Positions 1-9,063 are shown, counted from the stretch's first letter. The stretch is 64,000 bases of DNA from Pseudomonas brassicacearum (GCF_009601685.2 NZ_CP045701.2:1612001-1676000), one strand, 5' to 3'. The notes: generated from the letters alone by a model not told the origin. Numbers and translations are program-made.

Positions 1-69
1 GCTGGTAAGAGCCATGTATCTATTCATTTCAAACTCCGCTTGATCGAGGGCTTTCTTACCATTTGTCAT
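1..69 (-). CDS. possible 5' end of a gene leaving the window (partial)
   Basis: Reading leftward from an ATG at 69 there are 23 open codons to the window edge, beginning MTNGKKALDQAEFEMNRYMA, a composition that looks like a soluble protein. There is no strong Shine-Dalgarno (only GGCGA nine bases before the ATG). I do not recognise the family and the fragment is too short to be sure it is coding. It would be divergent from the chemoreceptor gene. Confidence 0.3.
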   Translation of the reverse strand, partial: MTNGKKALDQAEFEMNRYMALTS

Positions 70-309
70 TGAGTCGCCAAACCCAAGCCGCTCTTACGAA
101 CGACACTTGGACTATAGAGCCCTTCTGGAGAAATCATCAATCAGATGATGAGTCAGAAAATTCCCTAAATTATGTGGGCGAGAAATGTCAGAAAAATCCC
201 CGCTGCAATTGCCTCCCCCGCCTTTTTTATCCCGCACAACCCCCTCCGCGACCTGCATCACCTCGGTGTCTGCCAGACCCAAAGCTTTGTAACAATTAGA
301 CTAATGGTC

Positions 310-336
310 TATAGCTCAAGACAAGGCTGCCGATAG
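310..336 (+). promoter_or_regulatory. candidate FliA (sigma-28) promoter of the chemoreceptor gene
   Basis: TATAGCTC (310-317), exactly 11 bases, then GCCGATAG (329-336). The enterobacterial sigma-28 consensus is TAAAGTTT-N11-GCCGATAA, so the -10 matches 7 of 8 and spacing is exact, while the -35 is weaker. It lies 30 bp before the ATG at 368 and upstream of the AAGGAG ribosome-binding site. Chemoreceptor genes are commonly FliA-dependent in pseudomonads. Inference from pattern match only. Confidence 0.5.
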
Positions 337-367
337 GCAGGTATTCCCCCGTGTAAGGAGTGACACC

Positions 368-2002
368 ATGCTGCGGTTTTTTGCCGATCTGGGCTTTCGC
401 TGGAAAATCACCCTTCCGATCGCATTCCTGGCTGTGTTGTTGGTGCTGATGGGGTGGTCGGGCATGCGTGGTATCGGTCAGGTGACCGAATCGAGCACGC
501 AACTGACCAAGCGTTATCTGCCGGCGATCAGCCTGTTGCTCAACGCCGACCGTGATCTTTATCAGGCTTTCGTCGCCGAGCGCAGTCTGCTTGATGGTCA
601 TGCAAGCGAGCATCTGAAAGCGCTGAGCGCCAGTCATGGCGAGAATGCGAAGCAGGCTTATGACCGCGTGCAAAAATATGCCGCGATGCAATCCGGTGCC
701 GAAGCACAGGCATTGGTCAGTCAGTTCAATGACAGCTTCGGGAAATGGATGCAGGTGTCGCGACGGGTCCTCGAGCTGTCTGTGGGCGATCCGCAGGGTG
801 CCAGCGCGCTGAGTTTTGGTGACAGTGAGCGCCTGTTCGAAACCATGCGCGACTCCATCGACAAGCTGGGTGAGCTGGAAGATGCGGCGTCGCATCGCGA
901 AGGCGACGCCGCGATCAATAACGGCAAGGCAGTTGGGATGCAACAGGGTGCGATTCTGCTGGTCGGCCTGCTCAGTTGCGTCCTGGTGCTTTTCGTTCTG
1001 CCACTTGTGGTGCTGAGCCCAATGCGTCGACTGCTGCACCGCGTCGAGCAGATTGCCGAGGGTGGTGGCGATTTGAAAGGGCGTCTGGAGGTACGTTCGG
1101 CCGATGAATTGGGTCAGCTCAGCGGTGCCTTCAACCGTTTTCTCGACAAGCTGCAACCGTTGATTGCCGAGGTTGGGCGGGTCACCGGGGAGGTCGACTC
1201 CGCAGCGCGCGCCATGGCTGATATGGCCGCCACGAATGACCGGTTGATCAGCAGCGAGCATGCGGCGCTCGATCAGGTCAGTACCGCCGCCACCCAGATG
1301 AGCGCGGCGGTGCACGAAGTGGCGCATAACGCGGCGAACGCCTCGGGCGCCGCGCAACAGGCGAGCAGTCAGTCTCGTGACGGCGCCGAGGTGGTCAGCA
1401 GCACCATCGAGTCGATCCGCCAGTTGGCCCAGGAAGTGGAGAGCGCTTCGGGCACGATCGAGGCATTGGCCCAGGAAACTTCCAGCATTGGTGCCGTGCT
1501 CGAGGTGATACGTGGCATCGCCGAACAGACTAACTTGTTGGCGCTGAACGCTGCCATCGAAGCCGCACGGGCCGGTGAGCAGGGCCGTGGTTTTGCCGTG
1601 GTGGCCGACGAAGTGAGGGCGCTTGCGGCGCGCACACAGGATTCGACCAAGGACATCCAGGTTCGCATCGAGCGGTTGCAGAGCGGTGTCGCCAAGGCTG
1701 TTCAAGCCATGCATGTGGGCAGTAGCAAGGCCCGGGACAGTGTCGAGCGTGCAGCGGGTGTCGATCAGGTGCTCAGCGGTACCGGCGGTTCGATCCAGCG
1801 GATCAACGACATGGCCGCGCAAATCGCCAGTGCATGTGAGGAACAGAGCAGCGTCACTGAGGAAATAGCCCGCAATATTTCTGACATCCGTGATCTGTCC
1901 AACGAGGCGGCATCCAACTCTGCCCAGAGCATGCAGGCCAGCCAACAGCTGTCCAGCCTGTCGAGAAACCTGGCAGAACTGACCGGCCGCTTCCGCACCT
2001 GA
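368..2002 (+). CDS. methyl-accepting chemotaxis protein
   Basis: A 544-residue transmembrane chemoreceptor. A first membrane segment lies at about residues 13-35, then a periplasmic domain of about 150 residues of four-helix-bundle type, a second membrane segment at about 191-214, a HAMP domain ([15 protein letters not shown] onward, with [14 protein letters not shown]), and a cytoplasmic signalling domain. The hallmark hairpin tip, [20 protein letters not shown], is intact, so it should couple to CheA/CheW. No C-terminal CheR-tethering pentapeptide is seen; the protein ends in [10 protein letters not shown]. Start chosen from AAGGAG seven bases upstream. The ligand cannot be told from sequence. 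Confidence 0.95.
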   Translation: MLRFFADLGFRWKITLPIAFLAVLLVLMGWSGMRGIGQVTESSTQLTKRYLPAISLLLNADRDLYQAFVAERSLLDGHASEHLKALSASHGENAKQAYDRVQKYAAMQSGAEAQALVSQFNDSFGKWMQVSRRVLELSVGDPQGASALSFGDSERLFETMRDSIDKLGELEDAASHREGDAAINNGKAVGMQQGAILLVGLLSCVLVLFVLPLVVLSPMRRLLHRVEQIAEGGGDLKGRLEVRSADELGQLSGAFNRFLDKLQPLIAEVGRVTGEVDSAARAMADMAATNDRLISSEHAALDQVSTAATQMSAAVHEVAHNAANASGAAQQASSQSRDGAEVVSSTIESIRQLAQEVESASGTIEALAQETSSIGAVLEVIRGIAEQTNLLALNAAIEAARAGEQGRGFAVVADEVRALAARTQDSTKDIQVRIERLQSGVAKAVQAMHVGSSKARDSVERAAGVDQVLSGTGGSIQRINDMAAQIASACEEQSSVTEEIARNISDIRDLSNEAASNSAQSMQASQQLSSLSRNLAELTGRFRT

Positions 2003-2015
2003 AGCAGGGGGTGTC

Positions 2016-2762
2016 GTGTCCACTGACGAGCAGCTGCAAGCCCTGCATCAGGACGGGTTCGTCCTGATGCCCGGCGTGTTGAATGCCCGGCAGATCGCCG
2101 ACCTGCGCCATGCCATTGACCAGTTGAAGCCCCAGCATTGGGACTACAGCGGCGTCATCGATCATTACAAATGTGTGTTCAATCGCGATCCGTTCTGGCT
2201 GGCCTTCCTGGATGTGGCCGGGGTGATCGAACTGGCCGAGGCGGCTCTGGGCGATGATTGCCATGTCATCGGCCAAACGGCCTGGCGCTGCCATCCCGGT
2301 TTTGTGGGGGCACCGTTGCACCTGGATTACCTGGCGATGGCGTTGCCGCCAACGCTGTTGGCCGACCCTGCCTTTGAACTGCCGATGCAAGTTTTTACCG
2401 CGCAGTTTTACCTGGATGACATCGACGCCGACTTGAGCCCGACACAGGTCATTGCCGGCAGTCACAAGGCCGGCCGGGCGCCGGTGAAGGGCGAAACGCA
2501 GTGGCAAGGGCGCCCCGCGCAGCCGGTGCTGTGCCGGGCGGGCGATGTGCTGATACTGCGCAGTGAGTTATGGCACGCCGGCAGCGACAACCGGACCGCC
2601 GACCGCACGCGTTACATGCTCCAGGTGCACTATGGCCGGCGGATGGTCGCGCAGAAGTTCTCACCCTATCTGCATTGGCAGTTCAACCCCGTGGTCTTGG
2701 CCGCCGCGACACCTCGTCAGCGGCGGTTGTTGGGCGATCACCAGGAAGCTGAATACGATTGA
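2016..2762 (+). CDS. phytanoyl-CoA dioxygenase (PhyH) family protein
   Basis: A 248-residue Fe(II)/2-oxoglutarate-dependent oxygenase-like protein. The expected iron-binding facial triad is visible: H102 and D104 in LHLDYLA and H187 in ELWHAGSDNRT, followed by an arginine-rich stretch (DRTRYML) suited to binding the 2-oxoglutarate carboxylate. GTG start, with AGGGGG just upstream, 13 bp after the chemoreceptor stop, so the two may be cotranscribed. It converges on the cupin gene. Substrate unknown; many bacterial PhyH proteins act on small molecules or natural-product intermediates, not phytanoyl-CoA. Confidence 0.85.
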   Translation: MSTDEQLQALHQDGFVLMPGVLNARQIADLRHAIDQLKPQHWDYSGVIDHYKCVFNRDPFWLAFLDVAGVIELAEAALGDDCHVIGQTAWRCHPGFVGAPLHLDYLAMALPPTLLADPAFELPMQVFTAQFYLDDIDADLSPTQVIAGSHKAGRAPVKGETQWQGRPAQPVLCRAGDVLILRSELWHAGSDNRTADRTRYMLQVHYGRRMVAQKFSPYLHWQFNPVVLAAATPRQRRLLGDHQEAEYD

Positions 2763-2773
2763 GCCCAGCTCAG

Positions 2774-3142
2774 TCAGATCCACACATCATTGACCGCCGT
2801 TCGCTCATTGGTTTGTTCGCCGGTATTGATGACGCCGCGAGGCTCGATCAACAGCAGTTTCACTTCCTGGGCGGCGCTGGGCTTATGTTCGACACCTTTT
2901 TTGACCACGTACATCTCGCCCGGGCCAATCGTCACTGCACCATCGCGAAAGTCGATACGCAGCTCGCCCTCCAGCACGATGAAGGTTTCATCCGTATCGG
3001 CGTGGACGTGCCAGATGAATTCGCCTTCGAGCCGGGCGATCTTGAATTGGTAGTCATTCATTTCGGCCACGACTTTCGGTGTCCACTGTTCCTGGAACAG
3101 GGTGTATTTCTGGGCGAAGTTGATGGGGGCGTAACGGTTCAT
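2774..3142 (-). CDS. cupin domain protein
   Basis: A 122-residue single-domain cupin. Motif 1 contains WHVHADTDETFIVLEGELRI and motif 2 contains GEMYVVKKGVEHKP, giving two His and one Glu in motif 1 and a His in motif 2, the usual metal-binding set. AAGGAGC precedes the ATG. It lies about 100 bp downstream of an AraC regulator on the same strand and converges with the PhyH gene 12 bp away. Such proteins can be small-molecule dioxygenases, isomerases or sensors; the sequence does not decide which. Confidence 0.85.
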   Translation of the reverse strand: MNRYAPINFAQKYTLFQEQWTPKVVAEMNDYQFKIARLEGEFIWHVHADTDETFIVLEGELRIDFRDGAVTIGPGEMYVVKKGVEHKPSAAQEVKLLLIEPRGVINTGEQTNERTAVNDVWI

Positions 3143-3244
3143 CGAGGCATGCTCCTTGGTGGGTGGTGCGTCCTACTTTATTGTTCGAGCCGATGCTGCG
3201 TATTGGATGATCGTGCAACTTTTTTGCGGCGCGCAGTCGCTATC

Positions 3245-4051
3245 TTAGCGCAGCATGTTCAGCCAGCGTGCCGGTGAAATACCGAAGACCTGGGTATGCA
3301 ACCGGGTCATGTGGCTCTGATCGAAAAAACCACAGGCCAGGGCCACTTCGCTCAATGGCGTACCGTGGAAGGCCAGGCGTCGGGCTTCGCTCAAGCGACG
3401 CTGGATGATGTAGCGATAGGGGCTGGTGCCGTACAGCGCCCGGAAATCCCGGGAGAGGCTCCATCGATCGCGACCGCTGGCCTGCACCAGGTCTTCGAGG
3501 GTGATCGACTGGTGGAGGGCATCGTGGATGAACAGGCGGGCTCGCTCCGCCGCCGGGTAGTCGATCAGCCGCCGTCCACGTCGACTGCCGGCCGCCAGGT
3601 CGAGTGCCTGGGCCACGTCGTAGATGGCATCCTCTTCCTCCAGCGGATCGAGGGGATGATCCAGGCCGTTCAAGAGTCGGCGGGTCGCGATGTTGAGGCG
3701 AGGGTCGCTGGACAACCCTCCTTCAATGAAGGGCAATGGCTTGCCCCCCAGTACTTGCTGGATCAACGACGGTTCTATGTAGAACATCCTGTAGCGGAAA
3801 CCCTCACTCGTCCCGGCTTCGCCATCGTGCACCTCGTCCGGGTGCAGGACGATGGTGCCGCCGGGCTGGCTGTGGCGTTTGCTGTGGCGATAGTTGAAGC
3901 TCTGCACGCCGGAGAGCGTGATGCCGATGGCGTAGGTGTCATGGCGATGGGTGGTGTAGCCATGCCCGCTGAAATAAGCTTCGATGCGCTCCATTTTCCT
4001 CGACTCGGGCGCCCGCACCAGCCAGTCGCGATTATGGATGGATCGAGTCAT
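3245..4051 (-). CDS. AraC-family transcriptional regulator
   Basis: A 268-residue regulator with an N-terminal cupin-type sensing domain (THRHDTYAIGITLSGV, then GGTIVLHPDEVHDG) and a C-terminal double helix-turn-helix at about 165-268 (ITLEDLVQASGRDRWSLSRD, then LSEVALACGFFDQSHMTRLH). This arrangement is typical of AraC proteins that bind small ligands and activate neighbouring genes. AGGAGG precedes the ATG. The cupin gene follows 100 bp downstream and may be cotranscribed or controlled by it. The effector is unknown. Confidence 0.92.
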   Translation of the reverse strand: MTRSIHNRDWLVRAPESRKMERIEAYFSGHGYTTHRHDTYAIGITLSGVQSFNYRHSKRHSQPGGTIVLHPDEVHDGEAGTSEGFRYRMFYIEPSLIQQVLGGKPLPFIEGGLSSDPRLNIATRRLLNGLDHPLDPLEEEDAIYDVAQALDLAAGSRRGRRLIDYPAAERARLFIHDALHQSITLEDLVQASGRDRWSLSRDFRALYGTSPYRYIIQRRLSEARRLAFHGTPLSEVALACGFFDQSHMTRLHTQVFGISPARWLNMLR

Positions 4052-4107
4052 TGCACCGGCCTCCTGCTTTTGTCCGCCTACCCTACCGCAAAAAAAGCTG
4101 AACTGGC

Positions 4108-4204
4108 GTAGGAGCTGTCGAGTGCAACGAGGCTGCGATCTTTCCCCTGACGCTTGAATCTCAAGCGAAAGATCAAGAGATCGCAGGCTTCGCCAGCTCC
4201 TACA
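4108..4204. repeat. family A palindromic intergenic element, copy 1 (unexpanded)
   Basis: Starts GTAGGAGCTGTCGAGTGCAA and ends CTTCGCCAGCTCCTACA. The arms pair imperfectly (AGGAGCTG and GCGATCTTT on the left with AAAGATC...GATCGC and CAGCTCCT on the right), with a smaller inner hairpin CGCTTGA/TCAAGCG. It has only one inner GATCAAGA unit, so it is a useful unexpanded reference for the other copies in the window. Confidence 0.85.
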
Positions 4205-4221
4205 GAGCCCACGCGGCGCTG

Positions 4222-4413
4222 TTAGATCTCCTTTACGGGCGTTTCGCCCTGGACATTCTTGATCAACCCGATGACATGAAGGCAGTCACTCTTGTTCACA
4301 TAGGACTCGCCACTGGCGATCGTTTCGTGGTTGCCGGCTCTCAAGCGCCAGCGCCATTGGCCTTTTCCAGTATTCGGGGTGCCTCGGGTCTGTCGATAGA
4401 TTTCAAAATACAT
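4222..4413 (-). CDS. DUF1508 (YegP-type) small protein
   Basis: A 63-residue protein holding one DUF1508 repeat: YFEIYRQTRGTPNTGKGQWRWRLRAGNHETIASGESYVNK is read in pieces as the signature KGQWRWRL, HETIASGESY and KSDCLHVIGLIK. YegP proteins usually have two such repeats; this one has a single copy, as is common in Pseudomonas. Function unknown. It stands alone, 285 bp from the divergent LysR gene and directly beside family A copy 1. Confidence 0.85.
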   Translation of the reverse strand: MYFEIYRQTRGTPNTGKGQWRWRLRAGNHETIASGESYVNKSDCLHVIGLIKNVQGETPVKEI

Positions 4414-4697
4414 CGGTTCGCTCCCTGCGATTCATTCAGTCAAGACATGCGTTGGACATGTGGCTGCCAGCCTAGCCAAGTGGGTGGTTTTGGCTACAGG
4501 AAATTCGTTTCCATTGGTTATCAAATATTGCTGACATGAGTCTGGATCGAACATGCGACCGTTTATGTCCTTGCTTTGCCTTGACCGAAAGAGCCCAGGG
4601 ACTGAGACCCATGGCCGTGAAGTGAGTCTTTTTGCGCATAGACGCACAACCCCTGGCGTTTCTACACTGCATCCAATCAACGGATCGAGGGCAGTGG

Positions 4698-5621
4698 ATG
4701 AACCGCAACGAATTGCGCAAGGCCGATATCAACCTGATGGTGGTTTTCGAAACGCTGATGCTGGAGCGTAACGTGACACGGGTGGCGGAAAAACTGTTCC
4801 TGGGTCAACCGACCATCAGCTCGGCCCTCAATCGTTTGCGCAAGATGTTCAACGACCCATTGTTCATTCGCGTTGGCCACCGCATGGAACCGACGGCCCG
4901 GGCTGAAGAAATCATCCGGCATCTATCACCGGCGCTCGATTCGCTGTCGGTGGCCTTGAGCCTGACCCACGATTTCGACCCCACCAGCAGCACCATGACG
5001 TTTCGCATCGGCCTGTCGGATGACGTCGAGTTCGGCCTGTTGCCGCCCCTGTTGAGTAGCCTGCGGCAAGAAGCGCCGCAAATCGTGTTCGTGGTCCAGC
5101 ACGTCGATTACTGGCGCATTCCCGATTTGCTGGCATCGGGCGACATCACCGTGGGCATCAGCCAGACCCGCGGTCTACCGGCCAACGCCAAGCGCAAATT
5201 GTTGCGGCACATCGAGCCCCGCGTGTTGCGTGCCGATGTGTCGGACACGCCGCTGACGCTGGACGAGTATTGCGCGCGGCCTCATGTGTTGGTGTCCCAT
5301 ACCGCGAACGTCGCCGGGTTTGCCGATGAATGGCTGGCCGAGATCGGACGCACGCGTCAGGTCGTGCTGTCGGTGCCGCAATACAGCGCATTGCCGGCGT
5401 TGCTGGCCGGCACGGACCTGATCGCCAGCCTGCCGGACTATACCGCCGCCGCCATGGCGGCCTCGGGGCAACTGTTCAACGAACCCTTTCCTTTCAAGAC
5501 CCCGACCCTGGATTTGTCCATGGTCTGGTTGAGCCATGTCGACAGTGACCCGGCCGAGCGCTGGTTGCGCTCTCGGCTGGAGGCGTTTATGGGTGAGCGC
5601 GTTGTCTCGGCGCAAGCTTGA
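4698..5621 (+). CDS. LysR-family transcriptional regulator
   Basis: A 307-residue LysR protein from the ATG at 4698, preferred over an upstream in-frame start because GAGGG lies just before it and the protein then begins MNRNELRKADINLMVVFETL, the normal winged-HTH start. The HTH is at about 21-45 (NVTRVAEKLFLGQPTISSAL) and a substrate-binding-like effector domain follows (about 90-300). The NodD/SyrM-like opening LRKADINLM resembles that of the LysR gene at 6094-7026 (LRKLDMQDLM). It may regulate the CHMI gene 103 bp downstream. Confidence 0.92.
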   Translation: MNRNELRKADINLMVVFETLMLERNVTRVAEKLFLGQPTISSALNRLRKMFNDPLFIRVGHRMEPTARAEEIIRHLSPALDSLSVALSLTHDFDPTSSTMTFRIGLSDDVEFGLLPPLLSSLRQEAPQIVFVVQHVDYWRIPDLLASGDITVGISQTRGLPANAKRKLLRHIEPRVLRADVSDTPLTLDEYCARPHVLVSHTANVAGFADEWLAEIGRTRQVVLSVPQYSALPALLAGTDLIASLPDYTAAAMAASGQLFNEPFPFKTPTLDLSMVWLSHVDSDPAERWLRSRLEAFMGERVVSAQA

Positions 5622-5724
5622 GCGCGTGAAACGAGGAAACAAAACCTGCCCCAAAGTTTAAAGTCGAGGTAAGGTTGTGGCGGCTGAAATCCCCTCGTCA
5701 TATTTTCGAATCGGAGTCGAACAC

Positions 5725-6090
5725 ATGCCTCACCTGCACATGGAGTACACCGCCAACCTGCCCGAGCTGAAGGCCGATGTCGCATTGCTGCGCCTGAACA
5801 ATGCGCTGGTGGCCTCTGGCCAATTTGCCGCCGAGCTGGACATCAAGAGCCGGGCCGTGAAGCTCGAGACTTTCCGGGTGGGCACGGGGTTGGGCGAGCG
5901 GGGTTTCGTGCACGTGAAGCTGGCCTTGCTGAGCGGTCGCTCGCTGGAGGTCAAGAAACAACTGGCCGATAGCCTGCTGGCCGTGATCCAGGAGCTGGGG
6001 CCATGGCCGGCCGACGTTAGCGTGCAACTGTGCGTGGAAATCCTCGACATCGATCGAGGCCCGTATGCCAAGGCCTTGATCGGTCAATGA
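5725..6090 (+). CDS. 5-carboxymethyl-2-hydroxymuconate delta-isomerase (CHMI) family protein
   Basis: A 121-residue tautomerase-superfamily protein. From the ATG at 5725 the mature protein begins with proline (MPHLHMEY), the catalytic N-terminal base of this family, which decides this start over an in-frame one at 5677; GGAG lies about 10 bases before. CHMI normally works in homoprotocatechuate degradation (hpa pathway), but no other hpa gene is present here. It lies between two LysR genes and converges on the second with a 3-bp gap. The true substrate may differ. Confidence 0.85.
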   Translation: MPHLHMEYTANLPELKADVALLRLNNALVASGQFAAELDIKSRAVKLETFRVGTGLGERGFVHVKLALLSGRSLEVKKQLADSLLAVIQELGPWPADVSVQLCVEILDIDRGPYAKALIGQ

Positions 6091-6093
6091 CGA

Positions 6094-7026
6094 TCAGGTG
6101 TCGCGGGCGGCGCAGGCCTTTATGATCTGTTCGCGCAGCCAGGCGTTGGCACTGTCCTGATCGACGGCCAGGCTCCACTGCATGTTCAGGGTGAACCCCG
6201 GCAGGCCCTGGGGCACTTCGTGGTGATTGAAGATCGCCTCGTTGGCCAGCAATTTCTGGATGCGGCGGGGCAGGGTCAGGATGAAGTCGGTGCCGGTGAT
6301 CATCTTCAGTGCAGCACTGTAGCTGTTGGCGCGAGCGGCAATCTGGCGTTGATGCGCCTGCTGCGACAGCCAGCCGTCCACCATGTTGGTGGCTGACGAC
6401 CAGGGTGTCGGAAATACGTGTCGGCGCCGTACGAAAGACTGAAGGCTCAGTTGCGGTTCGAGTGGCGTCGCTCGTTTATCCACGACACAAACCAGGTCTT
6501 CCTCCAGCAACTGCCGGGATTTGAAATCGGCATGGTTGCTGTGGAAGTTCGGGCCGAAGCAGATCACCAGGTCCAGGCTGCCGTCGCGCAATTCTTCGGC
6601 GGGAATGTCGGCTTCGAGCTTGTGCACGTTCACCACCACCGGCAGATTGGCGTAATCGAAGCCTTGCAGCAGTTGCGGCAGGATCAGCTGTTCGAAATAT
6701 TCCGGTGCGCAAATATTGAAGGTAATGGCTTGCCGGGTCGGATCGAAGGTGGGCGTACCGGCATGGCACAGGTTGATGCTTTGCAAAATGGCGCGCACAT
6801 GGTCGTACATGCCCTCGGCCTTGTAGGTGGGGCGCATGCCGGTGCGGGTGTTGATGAATAGCTCGTCTTCGAAACAGGTTCGCAGTTTCTTGAGGCAATA
6901 ACTGACAGTTGACTGACTGACGCACAATGCCTCGGACACGCCAGTGACACTGCTTTGCTCGTACACGGCGCTAAACACCATGAGGTCCTGCATGTCGAGC
7001 TTTCTGAGGGAGTTACTGTTCAGCAT
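6094..7026 (-). CDS. LysR-family transcriptional regulator
   Basis: A 310-residue LysR protein with an N-terminal winged HTH (SSVTGVSEALCVSQSTVSYC, about residues 25-45) and an effector-binding domain. It is divergent from the glutamine-synthetase-like gene at 7548 with a 521-bp gap, and convergent with the CHMI gene. The opening LRKLDMQDLMVFSAVYEQ places it near the NodD-like branch, as for the other LysR gene in this region. Target genes unknown; the divergent ligase gene is the obvious candidate. Confidence 0.92.
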   Translation of the reverse strand: MLNSNSLRKLDMQDLMVFSAVYEQSSVTGVSEALCVSQSTVSYCLKKLRTCFEDELFINTRTGMRPTYKAEGMYDHVRAILQSINLCHAGTPTFDPTRQAITFNICAPEYFEQLILPQLLQGFDYANLPVVVNVHKLEADIPAEELRDGSLDLVICFGPNFHSNHADFKSRQLLEEDLVCVVDKRATPLEPQLSLQSFVRRRHVFPTPWSSATNMVDGWLSQQAHQRQIAARANSYSAALKMITGTDFILTLPRRIQKLLANEAIFNHHEVPQGLPGFTLNMQWSLAVDQDSANAWLREQIIKACAARDT

Positions 7027-7050
7027 CCGTTCTGTCTCTCGCTGTGCTCC

Positions 7051-7069
7051 TTGCGCGGATTTTGCGCAA
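7051..7069. promoter_or_regulatory. inverted repeat upstream of LysR gene, candidate operator
   Basis: TTGCGC (7051-7056) and GCGCAA (7064-7069) form a perfect 6-bp inverted repeat with a 7-bp spacer, 25 bp upstream of the LysR start at 7026. LysR proteins usually bind a T-N11-A dyad near their own promoter. The rest of 7027-7547 shows no convincing gene; the open frames there have poor composition. Inference only. Confidence 0.35.
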
Positions 7070-7547
7070 ACCAGGCTGACGATCCTAACGGAACGATGGT
7101 GCCAAGAGAATGCCGGGCAGGCGCTTTCATGGTCGGGAACGGGACAGATAATGTAGCGAACACGACGTGTCGATCAACGACTGTTTGGTTTGCCTATGTT
7201 TAGCTCGCTGCGATCCAAGCTCCATCAAATCCAGGTTTAACCGCCCAGGGTACCGTGGGACGCTTGCCCGATGTATTTCCTGTGATGCGCTCATGGACGG
7301 TTGGCCCCTGGCATTCCAATACGCTTCATCTGCCGCGGTCGATCCGCTGGGCCGGTTCACGCCTGCCATGGCCCCAACCCTCAGTGCGTTGCCCTCCGAG
7401 CTGGCTTTTTGGGCGCTCTGGCATTGCCGTCACGCTCGTCCTCCAGATACGCGTATTTCCTGTTGATCATTCACGGTGCTCGCTCAATGGCGAGCACAGA
7501 CTGACGGTGCCTTGTCCCCCGTCCGACATGGAAATACGAGCCTTCTC

Positions 7548-8930
7548 ATGAGCCTTGCCAAGTTTTCTTTCGCACCCGTGCAACACGCCCAGGCGTTCCT
7601 TGCGCAGAACCCTGATATCGAACTGTTCGAGCTGTTCATTCTCGACAACAACGGCGTGCCCCGGGGCAAGTTGTTGCATCGGGAAGAGTTGCTGGCGGTC
7701 TTCGAAAGTGGCCGGCCACTGCCCAGTACGATTCTCGGGCTGACCATCAATGGCGATGATGTGGAAAACTCGGGACTGGTGTGGGACGTCGGTGACATCG
7801 ATTGCCGTGCCTATCCCCTCAGCGGCAGCTTGCAGCGCATGCCATGGCGGCTGATTCCCACGGCTGCCGTGCAGGTCAGCATGCATCCCCAGGAAGGCAT
7901 GCCGGCGACCATCGCCGATCCGCGTTATTTGCTCAGCCAAGTGATCGAGGCCTTGCAGGCCGACGGTTATTACCCGGTGATGGCGGCGGAGCTGGAGTTT
8001 TATCTGCTGGACGCGCAACGCGACAGCCAAGGCCGGCCACAACCGGCGCGGGATGCCGACGGTGGCCGGCCGCGCGCGACCCAGGTCTACGGTTTGCGCG
8101 AGCTGGAGCAGATCGAGCCGTTCCTGGCCGACCTGTACACCGCGTGCAAGCTGCAAGGCATTGCGGCCCGGACCGCCATTTCCGAATACGCACCGGGACA
8201 AGTGGAGATCACCCTTGAACATCGCAGCGATGCCTTGCAAGCCATGGATGAAGCGGTGCGCTACAAGCGACTGGTCAAGGGCGTGGCCCACAAGCACGGC
8301 ATGCAGGCCTGTTTCATGGCCAAGCCGTTCGATCACTTGGCGGGCTCCGGCATGCACATGCATGTCAGCCTGGCGGACCGCGATGGCCACAATTTGTTTG
8401 CCAGTGAAGCCGCCGACGGCACGCCGCTGTTGCGCCAGGCAGTGGGAGGGATGCTCGACACCTTGCTCGATTCGCTGTTGATGTTTTGTCCGAACGCCAA
8501 CTCCTACCGGCGATTCCAAAGCAACAGCTACGCACCGCTGGCGGCGACCTGGGGCGTGGACAACCGCACCGTGAGCTTGAGGGTGCCGGGCGGCCCGGCG
8601 TTCTCGCGGCACATCGAGCATCGTATCTGCGGCGCCGATGCCAACCCTTACCTGGCAGCGGCGGCGATATTGGCCGGCATTCATCGCGGCCTGCGTGAAC
8701 AGTGCGATCCCGGGAAACCTGTGGAAGGCAACGGCTACGCCCAGGCCACCGAGTTGCTGCCCACCGATTGGCTCACCACCCTGCGTGCCCTTGAAGCATC
8801 GGCCTGGGCGCGGGAGGCGTTTGGCGATGAGTTTCTTGGCGTTTATCTGGCGGTCAAGCGCGCGGAATACCGTCAATTCATGGGGGAAGTCGGGGAGCAG
8901 GACTGGCGCTGGTATCTGAATCAGGCTTGA
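7548..8930 (+). CDS. glutamine synthetase family protein (gamma-glutamyl-amine ligase type)
   Basis: A 460-residue protein from ATG 7548 (MSLAKFSFAP). It has the N-terminal beta-grasp part (LFILDNNGVPRGKLL) and the catalytic domain: MAAELEFYLLD supplies metal-binding glutamates, AISEYAPGQVEITLEH and GSGMHMHVSL the active-site His/Glu, and later HIEHRICGADANPYLAAAAILAG. Length and motifs fit the PuuA-like group that ligates glutamate to putrescine or another amine, not the housekeeping GlnA. No other puu gene is adjacent. It stands alone, divergent from a LysR gene. Specificity uncertain. Confidence 0.9.
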   Translation: MSLAKFSFAPVQHAQAFLAQNPDIELFELFILDNNGVPRGKLLHREELLAVFESGRPLPSTILGLTINGDDVENSGLVWDVGDIDCRAYPLSGSLQRMPWRLIPTAAVQVSMHPQEGMPATIADPRYLLSQVIEALQADGYYPVMAAELEFYLLDAQRDSQGRPQPARDADGGRPRATQVYGLRELEQIEPFLADLYTACKLQGIAARTAISEYAPGQVEITLEHRSDALQAMDEAVRYKRLVKGVAHKHGMQACFMAKPFDHLAGSGMHMHVSLADRDGHNLFASEAADGTPLLRQAVGGMLDTLLDSLLMFCPNANSYRRFQSNSYAPLAATWGVDNRTVSLRVPGGPAFSRHIEHRICGADANPYLAAAAILAGIHRGLREQCDPGKPVEGNGYAQATELLPTDWLTTLRALEASAWAREAFGDEFLGVYLAVKRAEYRQFMGEVGEQDWRWYLNQA

Positions 8931-8952
8931 AAGCGGTTGGCCGCCTGTTCCT

Positions 8953-8966
8953 TAAATAATTATTTA
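8953..8966. promoter_or_regulatory. 14-bp AT palindrome upstream of eptA
   Basis: TAAATAATTATTTA is a perfect palindrome in the AT-rich gap before the lipid A phosphoethanolamine transferase gene. It could be a regulator site or part of a promoter. It does not match the direct-repeat arrangement of a PmrA box well, so no regulator is proposed. Confidence 0.3.
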
Positions 8967-9012
8967 GTGGCAAGTTTTTCACGAAAAATTGATGGTGAGC
9001 TACCTAAAGTTT

Positions 9013-9063
9013 GTGCTGCCGTAGGAAATGAAATTTTCACATTTTCCTGCGGCACTTCTTTTT
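9013..9063 (+). terminator. hairpin followed by a T-rich run ahead of eptA
   Basis: GTGCTGCCGTAGGAAATG (9013-9030) pairs imperfectly with CATTTTCCTGCGGCAC (9040-9055), followed by TTCTTTTT. It may terminate transcripts from the upstream ligase gene or, because it is only 34 bp before the eptA start, act as an attenuator of eptA. An alternative eptA start at 9028 would fall inside the stem. Confidence 0.5.

Noticed and set aside
63..299. 78-codon frame at the left edge
   Set aside because: Poor composition and no ribosome-binding site; it overlaps the probable divergent partial gene at 1-69.
296..2023. 575-codon minus-strand frame across the chemoreceptor gene
   Set aside because: Shadow of a gene with clear HAMP and signalling motifs on the plus strand.
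7167..7466. 99-codon frame between LysR and the glutamine-synthetase-like gene
   Set aside because: No ribosome-binding site, Cys-rich and irregular composition, and overlapping frames of similar quality.
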